Part shown: one piece after another, positions 1 to 6,845 of the stretch
Numbering within the stretch: position 1 is the stretch's first letter
Layout of the letters: every line of letters begins with the position of its first letter
Assembly: GCA_902801565.1 (NCBI GenBank)
Contig: CADCIX010000019.1
Coordinates: 8,854-48,818 of the forward strand
DNA: 39,965 bases
Direction of reading: 5' to 3'
Source of the DNA: an uncultured Veillonellaceae bacterium
Lineage (GTDB): Bacteria; Bacillota; Negativicutes; Selenomonadales; Selenomonadaceae
The notes under the pieces: generated by a model
The model's input: the letters and a program-made list of their open reading frames with translations, nothing else
Database searches by the model: none
Told to the model about the DNA's origin: nothing
Translations under genes and position numbers: made by a program

Positions 1-90
1 AGTTGGCGTAGCCACCGCTACGCCGCCCTCCTCTTCCTAGCATCTGACTACATCTCGAACAATTATTTTTATGTTTCTGAACGAGGTGGG
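1..90. repeat. Truncated copy of a hairpin-core repeat, 3' of dapB
   Basis: The window opens in a hairpin, GGCGTAGC-cacc-GCTACGCC at about 5-23 with an imperfect loop, followed by a CT-rich run and an AT-rich tail (ATTATTTTTATG at 62-73). The order hairpin, CT-rich run, CATC block, ATTATTTT tail matches the right half of the repeat at 35004-35160. It ends only a few bases from the dapB stop codon. The left part is cut off by the window edge, so homology rests on about 85 bases and is moderate. A plain dapB terminator is the alternative. Confidence 0.45.
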
Positions 91-93
91 ACA

Positions 94-885
94 CTAGTCA
101 AGCAGCTTGTCAAGCCCAACGGTGAGGCCCTTGAGGCCGCCAATGCGCTTGCAGGCAAGAACAACGCCCGGCATGAAGGACTCGCGGTTCATGGAATCAT
201 GGCGTATCGTGAGGGTCTGCCCCAATCCGCCAAAGATAACCTCCTGATGGGCAACATAGCCCGGAAGCCGTACGCTGTGGATATGCATGCCATCATATTC
301 TGCACCGCGTGCTCCCGCAAGCTTCTCCTTCTCATCGGGATGCCCCTGCTTCATGCTCTCGCGAACCTCGGAAATCATGGCAGCCGTCTGGATGGCTGTA
401 CCGGAAGGCGCGTCCAGTTTGTTGTCATGATGGAGCTCAATGATCTCCACATGGGGCATATACTTTGCCGCCTGCTTGCTCATGAGCATCATGAGCACTG
501 CGCCAATGGCAAAGTTCGGCGCAATGAAGGCAGGCGTATTGTATTCCTCGGAAAGCTTCCGTATCTTCTCCTTCTGTTCCTCCGAAAGCCCAGTGGTGCC
601 GACCACCGGGGAAACCTTCGCCTTGAGGGCCGTGCACACATTGTCGAACACAACATCGGGGCGGGTGAAGTCCACCATGACCTCCGGCTTATGGTTCGCC
701 AATGCCGCAACCAGGTCCTCCTCGACAAGGATGCCGTTCTTCCCCTGGCCGATGAGTTCCCCTGTATCCATTCCGCCCTTGAGATCTACTGCTCCGACAA
801 GTTCCAGCCCATCATCGGCCAAAACTGCCGCCAAAACTGCCTGCCCCATACGGCCACAGGCTCCATTTACCAATACCTTGACCAA
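94..885 (-). CDS. dapB: 4-hydroxy-tetrahydrodipicolinate reductase DapB
   Basis: Cytosolic NAD(P)H-dependent reductase of the diaminopimelate/lysine pathway. It reduces the product of DapA to tetrahydrodipicolinate and so feeds peptidoglycan and lysine synthesis. The 263-residue protein has the usual family length. The N-terminal Rossmann dinucleotide loop reads GACGRMGQAV (residues about 8-17), and the catalytic/substrate region reads ELHHDNKLDAPSGTA (about residues 151-165), with the conserved HH and the lysine. The start is a TTG codon preceded by GGGAGG at 8 bases; no ATG lies nearby. The gene appears monocistronic, with its own promoter at 916-945, and is followed by a repeat at the window edge. 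Confidence 0.96.
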   Translation of the reverse strand: MVKVLVNGACGRMGQAVLAAVLADDGLELVGAVDLKGGMDTGELIGQGKNGILVEEDLVAALANHKPEVMVDFTRPDVVFDNVCTALKAKVSPVVGTTGLSEEQKEKIRKLSEEYNTPAFIAPNFAIGAVLMMLMSKQAAKYMPHVEIIELHHDNKLDAPSGTAIQTAAMISEVRESMKQGHPDEKEKLAGARGAEYDGMHIHSVRLPGYVAHQEVIFGGLGQTLTIRHDSMNRESFMPGVVLACKRIGGLKGLTVGLDKLLD

Positions 886-915
886 GCTATGCGCCTCCCA
901 GAATTTTATGAACTT

Positions 916-945
916 ATTTTAAGTCATGCCCGCTTGTCGTGTCAA
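916..945 (-). promoter_or_regulatory. SigA-type promoter of dapB
   Basis: Read on the minus strand: TTGACA (940-945), an 18-base spacer, TAAAAT (916-921). This places the transcript start about 25 bases before the TTG start codon of dapB. Confidence 0.75.
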
Positions 946-981
946 GCCTTGTGGACAACCGTTCTGGATTTCTGTTGCAAA

Positions 982-1012
982 GGAGGCTGCCGCATGAAAA
1001 GCGGCAGCCTCC
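982..1012 (-). terminator. Terminator after nifJ
   Basis: A perfect 12-bp stem GGAGGCTGCCGC / GCGGCAGCCTCC with a 7-base loop lies 25 bases past the nifJ stop. On the minus strand it is followed only by TTT, so it is a strong hairpin with a short U-tract. Confidence 0.7.
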
Positions 1013-1036
1013 CTGAAACATCCGAAAACAGTTGTC

Positions 1037-4000
1037 TTATGCCTTGCCAGCGAGTTTCTTGTATCCGGCAAGACGAGCCTCAGCGTCCTTCTGAGTCTTC
1101 GCGAAGAGAGCATCAGCCTCCTGCGGGAAGTTGCGCTTGAGGGAAGAATAACGGACCTCGCCCTGGAGGAATTCCTGGAACTTGCCGAAATCAGGCTCCT
1201 TGGAATCCAAAGAGAACGGATTCTTGTCCGTGCCGACGAGCTGCGGGTTGTAGCGATAGTTCGCCCAATAACCGCACTCAACAGCGAGCTTGCCCTCGAG
1301 CTGGCTCTTGCCCATGCCCTTGCGGATACCATGGTTGATGCAGGGTGCATAAGCGATGATGAGGGACGGTCCCGGATAAGCCTCTGCCTCCGAGATAGCC
1401 TTCAGGAGCTGGTTCTGGTCTGCGCCCATGTTCACCTGCGCCACATAGACATACCCATAGGTCATGGCCATCATGCCAAGATCCTTCTTCTTCGTCCTCT
1501 TGCCCGTTGCAGCAAACTGTGCGATTGCCGCAGCCGGAGTGGACTTGGAAGCCTGGCCGCCGGTGTTGGAGTACACTTCCGTATCGAACACGAACACATT
1601 GACATCCTCGCCGGAAGCAAGAACATGATCCACGCCGCCGTAGCCGATATCATATGCCCAGCCGTCACCGCCGAAGATCCACTGGGAACGCTTCACGAAG
1701 TAATCGCGATCCTCATAGATCTTGTTCAGGAGCTCGTCGCTGCCCTTCTCCTTCTCGAGAAGTTCCGTGAGCTTGTCAGCGCGATCGCGGGTTCCTGCAC
1801 CTACCGTGAGGTTCTCCTTCCAATCCTTCATGGCAGCCTGGAGATCTGCGCTGCCCTTGCCGGCTTCCAGAGCTGCCGCCACATCATCAGCGAGACGCTC
1901 ACGGACAGCCTTGGTTCCCATGAACATGCCGAGACCGTACTCAGCATTGTCCTCGAAGAGGGAGTTCGCCCATGCAGGACCATGTCCGCGATGGTTCTTC
2001 GTGTAAGGCATGGCCGGAGCACTGCCGCCCCAGATGGAGGAGCAGCCCGTAGCATTGGCAATGAGCATGCGGTCGCCGAAGAGCTGGGTGAGGAGCTTCG
2101 CATAAGGAGTCTCGCCGCAGCCTGCGCAAGCGCCGGAGAACTCGAAGAGGGGTTGCTCGAACTGGCTGCCGAGCACCGTTTCCTTCTTCATGGGGTTCTT
2201 CTTCGGTGCAACCTTCTTGGGATCTACACCATAATCGAAATAAGCCTGCCTTGCCTTCTGTGCATCATCAAGCGGCACCATTTCCAAAGCCTGCTTCGGG
2301 CAAACCTGCGCGCAGTTGCCGCAGCCGAGGCAGTCCAGAGTGGAAACGGCGATGGCAACTTTCATGCCCTTTGCTGCCTTGGAATCGATGAAGGTCATGC
2401 CCTCCGGAGCAGCAACGGCTTCCTCTGCCGTAGCAAGAACCGGACGGATGGCAGCATGCGGGCAGACAAAGGAGCACTGGTTACACCCGATGCACTTGTC
2501 AGACTGCCAGGAAGGTACATTGATGGCAGTGCCGCGCTTCTCGTAAGCAGATCCTCCCACGGGGAAGGAGCCGTCCTCCATCTCCTTGACCTTGGAAACG
2601 GGGAGCTTCTCGCCTTCCTGACGGTTCATGACTTCCTGGATCTCGCTGATGAACGCAGGAACGTCCTTCTTCGCTGCAGCCTCATCCTGAGCATTTGCCC
2701 AGTCTGCAGGCACGTTGACCTTGTGGAGCTTCTCGATGCCCTTGTCGATGGCACCGTTGTTCATATCGACAATGTTCTGGCCCTTCTTGCCATAGGAGGT
2801 CACAACAGCATCCTTGAGGTACTTCACAGCATCATCCAGGGGAATGATGGCCGCAAGCTTGAAGAACGCAGACTGCATGACCATGTTGAAGCGGCCGCCG
2901 AGTCCGAGCTCCTTGGCAATCTCCACGGCATTGACCGTGTAGAACTCAATATCGTTCGTGGCAATGTAACGCTTCATGGAAGCGGGCAGATGCTTCGTGA
3001 GGTCCTCATCCGACCAAACGGTGTTCAGCAGGAACTTGCCGCCCTTCTTGAGGCCTGCCAGCAAATCGTAGTTGTAGACATAGGACTGCTGGGAGCAGGA
3101 AATGAAGTCCGCCTTGTTGATGAGATACGGACTCGTGATGGGCTGCTTGCCGAAGCGCAGATGGCTCATGGTGATACCGCCGGACTTCTTGGAGTCATAG
3201 GCGAAATAAGCCTGTGCATACATATCGGTCTTGTCGCCGATGATCTTGATGGCGCTCTTGTTTGCACCGACAGTGCCGTCAGAGCCGAGGCCCCAGAACT
3301 TGCAAGCCGTCGTTCCCTCCGGAGTGAGGTCCACATCCTCTGCATAGGGAGCAAGGGAAAGATGGGTCACATCATCCTCAATGCCAATGGTGAACCCGTT
3401 CTTCGGTGCATCCTTCTTGAGCTCGTCGTATACCGAGAGAATCTGGTCCGGCGTCGTGTCCTTGCCGCCAAGGCCATAACGGCCGCCAACGACGATCGGC
3501 TGCATATCGGAATTGTAGAATGCTGCCTTGACATCCAGATAAAGGGGCTCGCCAATGGAACCGGGCTCCTTCGTGCGATCCAGAACCGCAACCTTCTTGA
3601 TGGTCTTCGGCAGATACTTGAAGAAATGCTCAATGGAGAACGGACGATAGAGGTGAATGGAGAGCAATCCAACCTTCTCGCCCTTGCTGTTGAGATAATC
3701 CACAGCTTCCTGGACGGCCTGGCAGACAGAACCCATCGCGATGATGACGCGATCTGCGTCCTTTGCGCCATAGTAGTCAAAAAGATGATGCTCGCGGCCC
3801 GTGATCTTCGCCATCTGGGCCATTGCCTCTTCCACGAGCTCCGGAATCCTCTCATAGTAGCTGTTGGAGATTTCACGGGACTGGAAGTAGATGTCCGGAT
3901 TCTGGGCAGTGCCGCGGATGACAGGATGATCCGGGTTGAGCGCACGACGACGGAATTCCTTCACAGCCTCCCAATCGAGAATCTTGCTGAGATCGTCATA

Positions 4001-4561
4001 ATCCACCATCTCAATCTTCTGGATCTCGTGGGAAGTGCGGAAACCATCGAAGAAGTTGATGAAAGGAATGCGTCCCTTGATGGCAACCAAGTGAGCAACC
4101 GCTGCAAGATCCATGACCTCCTGGACACTGGCCTCGCAGAGCATTGCGCAACCGCACTGGCGTGCTGCCATAACATCCTGCTGGTCGCCGAAGATGTTCA
4201 GGTTGTTCGTTGCCAGAGCACGAGCACTCACATGGAACACACCCGGCAAAAGCTCGCCGGCAACCTTGTAAAGGTTCGGGATCATAAGCAGGAAGCCCTG
4301 GGATGCCGTATAGGTCGTGGTGAGCGCACCGGCCTGCAAGGATCCATGCACCGCACCGGCAGCACCCGCCTCGGACTGCATCTCAGCAAGGCGCACCTTC
4401 TGCCCGAAAAGGTTCTTCGTGCCCTTGGCAGCCATCTCATCGACGTGCTCCGCCATCGGGGAAGACGGCGTAATCGGATAGATTGCCGCCACATCCGTAA
4501 ACGCGTAGGAAATATACGCGGCAGCAGTGTTACCATCCATTGTTTTCATCTTTTTGCTCAT
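1037..4561 (-). CDS. nifJ: Pyruvate:ferredoxin (flavodoxin) oxidoreductase, PFOR
   Basis: Single-chain PFOR that converts pyruvate and CoA to acetyl-CoA and CO2 with reduction of ferredoxin or flavodoxin, a central step of anaerobic metabolism. The 1174 residues match the homodimeric type. The N-terminal pyrimidine-binding domain has YPITPSSPMAEHVDE (about 29-43). A two-cluster ferredoxin domain near residues 690-760 shows CIGCNQCSFVCP and CLGCGNCAQVCP. The third-cluster cysteines and TPP domain follow with CAGCGETPYAKLL, the GDGWAYDIGYGG diphosphate site and SNTGGQASKSTP. It has its own promoter, a leader of about 110 nt and a terminator, so it is probably transcribed alone. The ATG is preceded by GAGGGGAG. 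Confidence 0.97.
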   Translation of the reverse strand: MSKKMKTMDGNTAAAYISYAFTDVAAIYPITPSSPMAEHVDEMAAKGTKNLFGQKVRLAEMQSEAGAAGAVHGSLQAGALTTTYTASQGFLLMIPNLYKVAGELLPGVFHVSARALATNNLNIFGDQQDVMAARQCGCAMLCEASVQEVMDLAAVAHLVAIKGRIPFINFFDGFRTSHEIQKIEMVDYDDLSKILDWEAVKEFRRRALNPDHPVIRGTAQNPDIYFQSREISNSYYERIPELVEEAMAQMAKITGREHHLFDYYGAKDADRVIIAMGSVCQAVQEAVDYLNSKGEKVGLLSIHLYRPFSIEHFFKYLPKTIKKVAVLDRTKEPGSIGEPLYLDVKAAFYNSDMQPIVVGGRYGLGGKDTTPDQILSVYDELKKDAPKNGFTIGIEDDVTHLSLAPYAEDVDLTPEGTTACKFWGLGSDGTVGANKSAIKIIGDKTDMYAQAYFAYDSKKSGGITMSHLRFGKQPITSPYLINKADFISCSQQSYVYNYDLLAGLKKGGKFLLNTVWSDEDLTKHLPASMKRYIATNDIEFYTVNAVEIAKELGLGGRFNMVMQSAFFKLAAIIPLDDAVKYLKDAVVTSYGKKGQNIVDMNNGAIDKGIEKLHKVNVPADWANAQDEAAAKKDVPAFISEIQEVMNRQEGEKLPVSKVKEMEDGSFPVGGSAYEKRGTAINVPSWQSDKCIGCNQCSFVCPHAAIRPVLATAEEAVAAPEGMTFIDSKAAKGMKVAIAVSTLDCLGCGNCAQVCPKQALEMVPLDDAQKARQAYFDYGVDPKKVAPKKNPMKKETVLGSQFEQPLFEFSGACAGCGETPYAKLLTQLFGDRMLIANATGCSSIWGGSAPAMPYTKNHRGHGPAWANSLFEDNAEYGLGMFMGTKAVRERLADDVAAALEAGKGSADLQAAMKDWKENLTVGAGTRDRADKLTELLEKEKGSDELLNKIYEDRDYFVKRSQWIFGGDGWAYDIGYGGVDHVLASGEDVNVFVFDTEVYSNTGGQASKSTPAAAIAQFAATGKRTKKKDLGMMAMTYGYVYVAQVNMGADQNQLLKAISEAEAYPGPSLIIAYAPCINHGIRKGMGKSQLEGKLAVECGYWANYRYNPQLVGTDKNPFSLDSKEPDFGKFQEFLQGEVRYSSLKRNFPQEADALFAKTQKDAEARLAGYKKLAGKA

Positions 4562-4607
4562 GTTTTGAATTGCTCCCCTCTAATAGATATAACTGACAAA
4601 CGGCCTA

Positions 4608-4662
4608 AATTTTGCCTCAAGGCAAAATTCCCATTTGTATCTGCCCCCACAGTGACCGGGGG
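4608..4662 (-). promoter_or_regulatory. Structured 5' leader of nifJ with two hairpins
   Basis: Between the inferred transcript start (about 4675) and the nifJ ATG the leader holds a CCCCC/GGGGG stem (4644-4662) and a perfect 9-bp stem AATTTTGCC-tcaa-GGCAAAATT (4608-4629). The second lacks a U-tract and sits 47 bases from the start codon, so it is unlikely to be a terminator. It could stabilise the mRNA or bind a regulator. An almost identical palindrome occurs at 6750-6768. Confidence 0.5.
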
Positions 4663-4681
4663 ACATCTCTCGCCTCGTTAT

Positions 4682-4710
4682 ATTATACATCGGAAAAAAT
4701 CAATTGTAAA
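4682..4710 (-). promoter_or_regulatory. SigA-type promoter of nifJ
   Basis: Minus strand: TTTACA (4705-4710), a 17-base spacer, TATAAT (4682-4687). The -10 is perfect and gives a leader of about 114 nt before the nifJ start. Confidence 0.75.
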
Positions 4711-4731
4711 CAAGAAAGAACCCTTTCCATC

Positions 4732-5046
4732 TTAAAGAAAACCATTGGCATCCCCTTCCGACGAATGGGATGGCGTCTCCCCCGACAGTACGGGAACGCG
4801 GATGACCTGCCCTGCATACATGCGGCCATCCTTCTGCAGGTCATTGATTTCGATGATGGCCTCCCTGAGATCTGCTGCCTTCTTCTCATCCGACACATAG
4901 CGAGCGGCGATTGACCATACGTTCTCATTCGGCTTTACCGTGATCGTATCAAAGTCCCTGCTCCGCAAATAATCGTTCGACAGCCCCAAGGGCGCCATAA
5001 GCACAAACAACAATAAGATAACTGCACCAATAATCCTGCTTCTCAT
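4732..5046 (-). CDS. LysM-domain protein, YneA-like SOS cell-division inhibitor
   Basis: A 104-residue protein with an N-terminal membrane segment (IIGAVILLLFVLMAPLGL) and a single extracytoplasmic LysM domain (about residues 35-88) that starts TITVKPNENVWSIAARY and ends YAGQVIRVPV. This is the architecture of YneA/DivS-type proteins, which delay division during the SOS response. The start used here is the ATG at 5046, after GGGGAG. Longer readings to 5139 would begin upstream of the promoter found at 5111-5139 and are not possible. The LexA boxes over that promoter support the SOS role. The YneA assignment is inferred from architecture and regulation, not from strong sequence identity. Confidence 0.75.
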   Translation of the reverse strand: MRSRIIGAVILLLFVLMAPLGLSNDYLRSRDFDTITVKPNENVWSIAARYVSDEKKAADLREAIIEINDLQKDGRMYAGQVIRVPVLSGETPSHSSEGDANGFL

Positions 5047-5089
5047 AGGAATCCCCGCTCCCCTTTCCTGCTTCAGAAAATGTATTTCG

Positions 5090-5139
5090 AAACTTTTGTT
5101 CGTTAGTTCAATTGTAGCACAGAACATATATTCTTTCAA
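5090..5139 (-). promoter_or_regulatory. LexA-controlled promoter of the yneA-like gene
   Basis: Minus strand: TTGAAA (5134-5139), 17 bases, TACAAT (5111-5116). The spacer contains GAATATATGTTC (5122-5133) and the start site region contains GAACAAAAGTTT (5090-5101). Each is one mismatch from the Firmicutes LexA box GAAC-N4-GTTC. Two operators, one in the spacer and one just downstream, fit tight LexA repression. Confidence 0.75.
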
Positions 5140-5140
5140 T

Positions 5141-5191
5141 ATGTTCCTGGAACATTTTTTGTTTGAAAAAAGTTCCCATATTTGCTACAAT
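5141..5191 (+). promoter_or_regulatory. Promoter of the 86-aa gene with upstream palindrome
   Basis: Plus strand: TTGAAA (5163-5168), a 17-base spacer, TACAAT (5186-5191), the same hexamers as the divergent yneA-like promoter. A 15-base palindrome ATGTTCCTGGAACAT lies at 5141-5155, between the two promoters. Its half-sites are GTTC/GAAC in everted order, so it is not a standard LexA box. Confidence 0.65.
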
Positions 5192-5226
5192 CTTCATAAC
5201 ATGTTACAGAAAGGAGCTGCCATCAC

Positions 5227-5487
5227 ATGACCATACACGGTGCCGTCATCATAGAGCAGGGTGTCACCTTTGCCATCATTGCCGTAAAGCAGTCGGTGAC
5301 CCGCTACACCGCCCGGCTTGTGCAGACGCGCCGGGAGCTCTCCCAGTTTTTCCCGAACATGCCGATCATCCTCATGTCCCAGGACAACAACGGCACCCCT
5401 CATTACTACGGGCGCCGTGATATCGTGGAATTCCTGAAGACCATCCGCCTGGACCAGATCCCATGGAAGGAATATCATATATATTGA
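5227..5487 (+). CDS. Conserved-looking protein of unknown function, 86 aa
   Basis: I do not recognise a family. The start is an ATG ten bases after AAAGGAG, and the promoter at 5163-5191 supports expression. The protein is soluble, mixed alpha/beta in appearance, basic in the middle (RYTARLVQTRRELSQFF), and carries NNGTPHYYGRRDIVEFL, a pattern seen in small ligand- or nucleic-acid-binding folds but not diagnostic. It begins with a hydrophobic strand (GAVIIEQGVTFAIIAV). It is transcribed divergently from the SOS-controlled yneA-like gene, so a link to DNA damage or division is possible but unproven. Confidence 0.7.
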   Translation: MTIHGAVIIEQGVTFAIIAVKQSVTRYTARLVQTRRELSQFFPNMPIILMSQDNNGTPHYYGRRDIVEFLKTIRLDQIPWKEYHIY

Positions 5488-5549
5488 CCGATATCCAACA
5501 CAATCCGCACGAACCCACATAACCACTAAAGACACCAAGGAATTTTTAC

Positions 5550-5578
5550 TTGAAATTGCTAGGTGTATCTGTTATCAT
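5550..5578 (+). promoter_or_regulatory. Promoter of the small RNA upstream of the abi remnant
   Basis: TTGAAA (5550-5555), a 17-base spacer, TATCAT (5573-5578). This puts a transcript start near 5585, directly before the two-hairpin RNA. Confidence 0.7.
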
Positions 5579-5584
5579 ATAGAT

Positions 5585-5663
5585 ATGAATAGATCCTTGG
5601 CGTGGCTTTGCCACTACCTTGGACAACGACATCCCTAGCATGTGCTAGGGATGTTCGTCTTTT
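5585..5663 (+). ncRNA. Putative Abi_2-associated small RNA
   Basis: A roughly 78-nt transcript is predicted from the promoter at 5550-5578. It contains a small stem GTGGC-ttt-GCCAC (5602-5614) flanked by CCTTGG repeats (5595-5600 and 5617-5622), and then a perfect 12-bp stem ACATCCCTAGCA / TGCTAGGGATGT (5629-5654) followed by TCGTCTTTT, which looks like its own terminator. It ends 16 bases before the start codon of an Abi_2-family gene. From memory, AbiF-type loci carry a conserved non-coding RNA at exactly this position that restrains the toxin; that it is the same RNA here is inference. Confidence 0.6.
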
Positions 5664-5678
5664 ATGGGAGGCCACAAA

Positions 5679-5873
5679 ATGAAAGACAAGGTATTCAAGA
5701 CATATCGGGAACAGAGGGATCTGTTGATTGATCGTGGCATGATAATAGATCATCCACGTTTCTTCACGAACTGCTTGCAGCAGGACGATTACTATACCAT
5801 CATAAACGGCTACAAAAAGTATTTTATTGCAAGCATTAACCATAGAGCGCATGGGAGTGTTATAAGTTCTTAA
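5679..5873 (+). pseudogene. Truncated Abi_2 (AbiF/AbiD-like) gene
   Basis: The 64-residue product reads MKDKVFKTYREQRDLLIDRG and then LQQDDYYTIINGYKKYFI, the recognisable N-terminus of Abi_2 family abortive-infection proteins, which normally run to about 300 residues. Homology stops after about residue 50 and the frame ends at 5873; no continuation is visible in any frame before the palindrome at 5915. The ATG at 5679 has GGGAGG at a good distance. The gene is therefore a remnant, with the rest lost by deletion. The upstream small RNA and its promoter appear whole. Confidence 0.75.
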
Positions 5874-5914
5874 CAACTTTGCACATAGAAAAGGTGACTT
5901 CCCAAAAGGCACCG

Positions 5915-5953
5915 TTAGGGCGTGTTGATAACAGATTTATCAACACGCCCTAA
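5915..5953. repeat. Minimal 39-bp palindromic element (MITE end pair)
   Basis: TTAGGGCGTGTTGATAA (5915-5931) and its exact complement (5937-5953) are separated by 5 bases. The outer sequence TA-GGGCGTGTTGA is the same as the ends of the element at 35975-36142. The last bases overlap the TAG stop of the sigma-factor gene. It looks like an internally deleted copy consisting of little more than terminal repeats, and could now act as a transcript end. Confidence 0.65.
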
Positions 5954-6660
5954 ATATCCTCAAAACAAAGCAAGTGGTGGAAATACTGCCGAAGCATCTT
6001 CAGGGTGATGTCCCCCCTCTTCTTGATGCCCGTGCGGATCGTGTGCTTTGCCCGCTGCAGGGCATTGTCAACAGATTTCACGCTGCGTCCCATGGCCCGG
6101 GCGATTTCCTCATAACTCTTGCCATTCAGATAGTGCAGGACAGCCTCATATTCCACATTGGAAAGAACCTCCTGTATGAAAGCCCGGCAAACCTCATATT
6201 CTTCCTGCCGGATCATATTGTCCGCGGCCTTCACGCCCTCCTCATCCGCCAGGATGTCCATAAAGGTGACCTCGGAATCCTGCAGATGCACCATGGCATG
6301 CAGGGACACCGAGGAATTCAGTGGCCGGTGCTTCTGCCGGTTTGCCGTCTTGATTGCCGAGATATACTGGCAGCGCACGCAACGCTTTGCAAAGGCAGAA
6401 AAGGGGGCAGAGCGATGAAGCTCATATCCCTTCACCGCCTTGAAAAAGCCGAGCCGCCCCTCCTGAAGCAGGTCCTCGTCCCCTGCCCTCAACAGGAAAT
6501 AATGGTGCCCCACAGCCCGAATCATATGATTATAACGCCGATAAAGCTCCGCTAGCGCAAGATTGTCATTCCGCTCCCGATAACAACAAATGAGATCATC
6601 GTCCGACAGATGACCATAATCGCCGTCACCCTTGCACTGCTGTTTCCATTTCATATCCAT
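5950..6660 (-). CDS. SigH-family RNA polymerase sigma factor (paralogue)
   Basis: A 236-residue sigma-70 protein of the SigH/Spo0H type. Region 2 shows LLQEGRLGFFKAVKGYELHR and FAKRCVRCQYISAIKTANRQKHRPLNSSVSL; region 4 near the C-terminus has the helix-turn-helix YLNGKSYEEIARAMGRSVKS. It is clearly paralogous to the sigma factor at 8278-9021 (shared AIKTA.RQKH.PLNS..SL and SVDNALQR/SIDNALQR). The ATG at 6660 follows AAAAGGA; the frame also reads from a TTG at 6681 without a suitable site. Its promoter looks SigH-dependent (6704-6730). Its role is unknown; competence or stress control are candidates. Confidence 0.88.
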   Translation of the reverse strand: MDMKWKQQCKGDGDYGHLSDDDLICCYRERNDNLALAELYRRYNHMIRAVGHHYFLLRAGDEDLLQEGRLGFFKAVKGYELHRSAPFSAFAKRCVRCQYISAIKTANRQKHRPLNSSVSLHAMVHLQDSEVTFMDILADEEGVKAADNMIRQEEYEVCRAFIQEVLSNVEYEAVLHYLNGKSYEEIARAMGRSVKSVDNALQRAKHTIRTGIKKRGDITLKMLRQYFHHLLCFEDI

Positions 6661-6703
6661 CCGTCCTTTTCCTTTTATCAAGGACCTGTCTGATATGGTA
6701 TGT

Positions 6704-6730
6704 ATTCCCTATAAAAGCGAAAATTCCTTC
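6704..6730 (-). promoter_or_regulatory. SigH-type promoter of the sigma paralogue
   Basis: Minus strand: GAAGGAATT (6722-6730), an 11-base spacer, AGGGAAT (6704-6710). Both elements fit the Bacillus SigH consensus RNAGGAWWW-N11/12-RNNGAAT at every position. No convincing SigA promoter lies in this gap. The start site would fall about 37 bases before the ATG. Confidence 0.6.
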
Positions 6731-6749
6731 CTACCAATATATTCTTCAA

Positions 6750-6768
6750 ATTTTGCCAAAGGCAAAAT
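6750..6768. repeat. Palindrome ATTTTGCC-aaa-GGCAAAAT
   Basis: A perfect 8-bp inverted repeat 20 bases upstream of the SigH-type -35. It is nearly identical to the palindrome in the nifJ leader (4608-4629). Here it lies outside the predicted transcript, so an operator or a repeated element is more likely than an RNA structure. Confidence 0.5.
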
Positions 6769-6786
6769 CCTCCAAGGCACGGAAAA

Positions 6787-6811
6787 GGGCTCCCGCATAA
6801 AGCGAGAGCCC
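6787..6811 (-). terminator. Terminator after the CbiK-type gene
   Basis: A 10-bp stem GGGCTCtCGC / GCGgGAGCCC with one mismatch, 35 bases past the stop codon, followed on the minus strand by TTTT (6783-6786). The opposite side has ATTTTT, so it could work both ways. Confidence 0.75.
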
Positions 6812-6845
6812 TCATTTTTACAGTATCCAGTATCAGGCGAGCCTG

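Noticed and set aside
1331..4735. 1134-codon open frame on the plus strand opposite nifJ
   Set aside because: It is an antisense shadow of the PFOR gene. Its product is low-complexity and His/Leu/Arg-rich, and PFOR is unmistakable on the other strand. The same holds for the long frame opposite pheT (18996-21782).
5629..5663. The strong hairpin as terminator of the 86-aa gene at 5227-5487
   Set aside because: It lies 140 bases downstream with an intervening promoter (5550-5578) that fits the small RNA, so it more likely ends that RNA.
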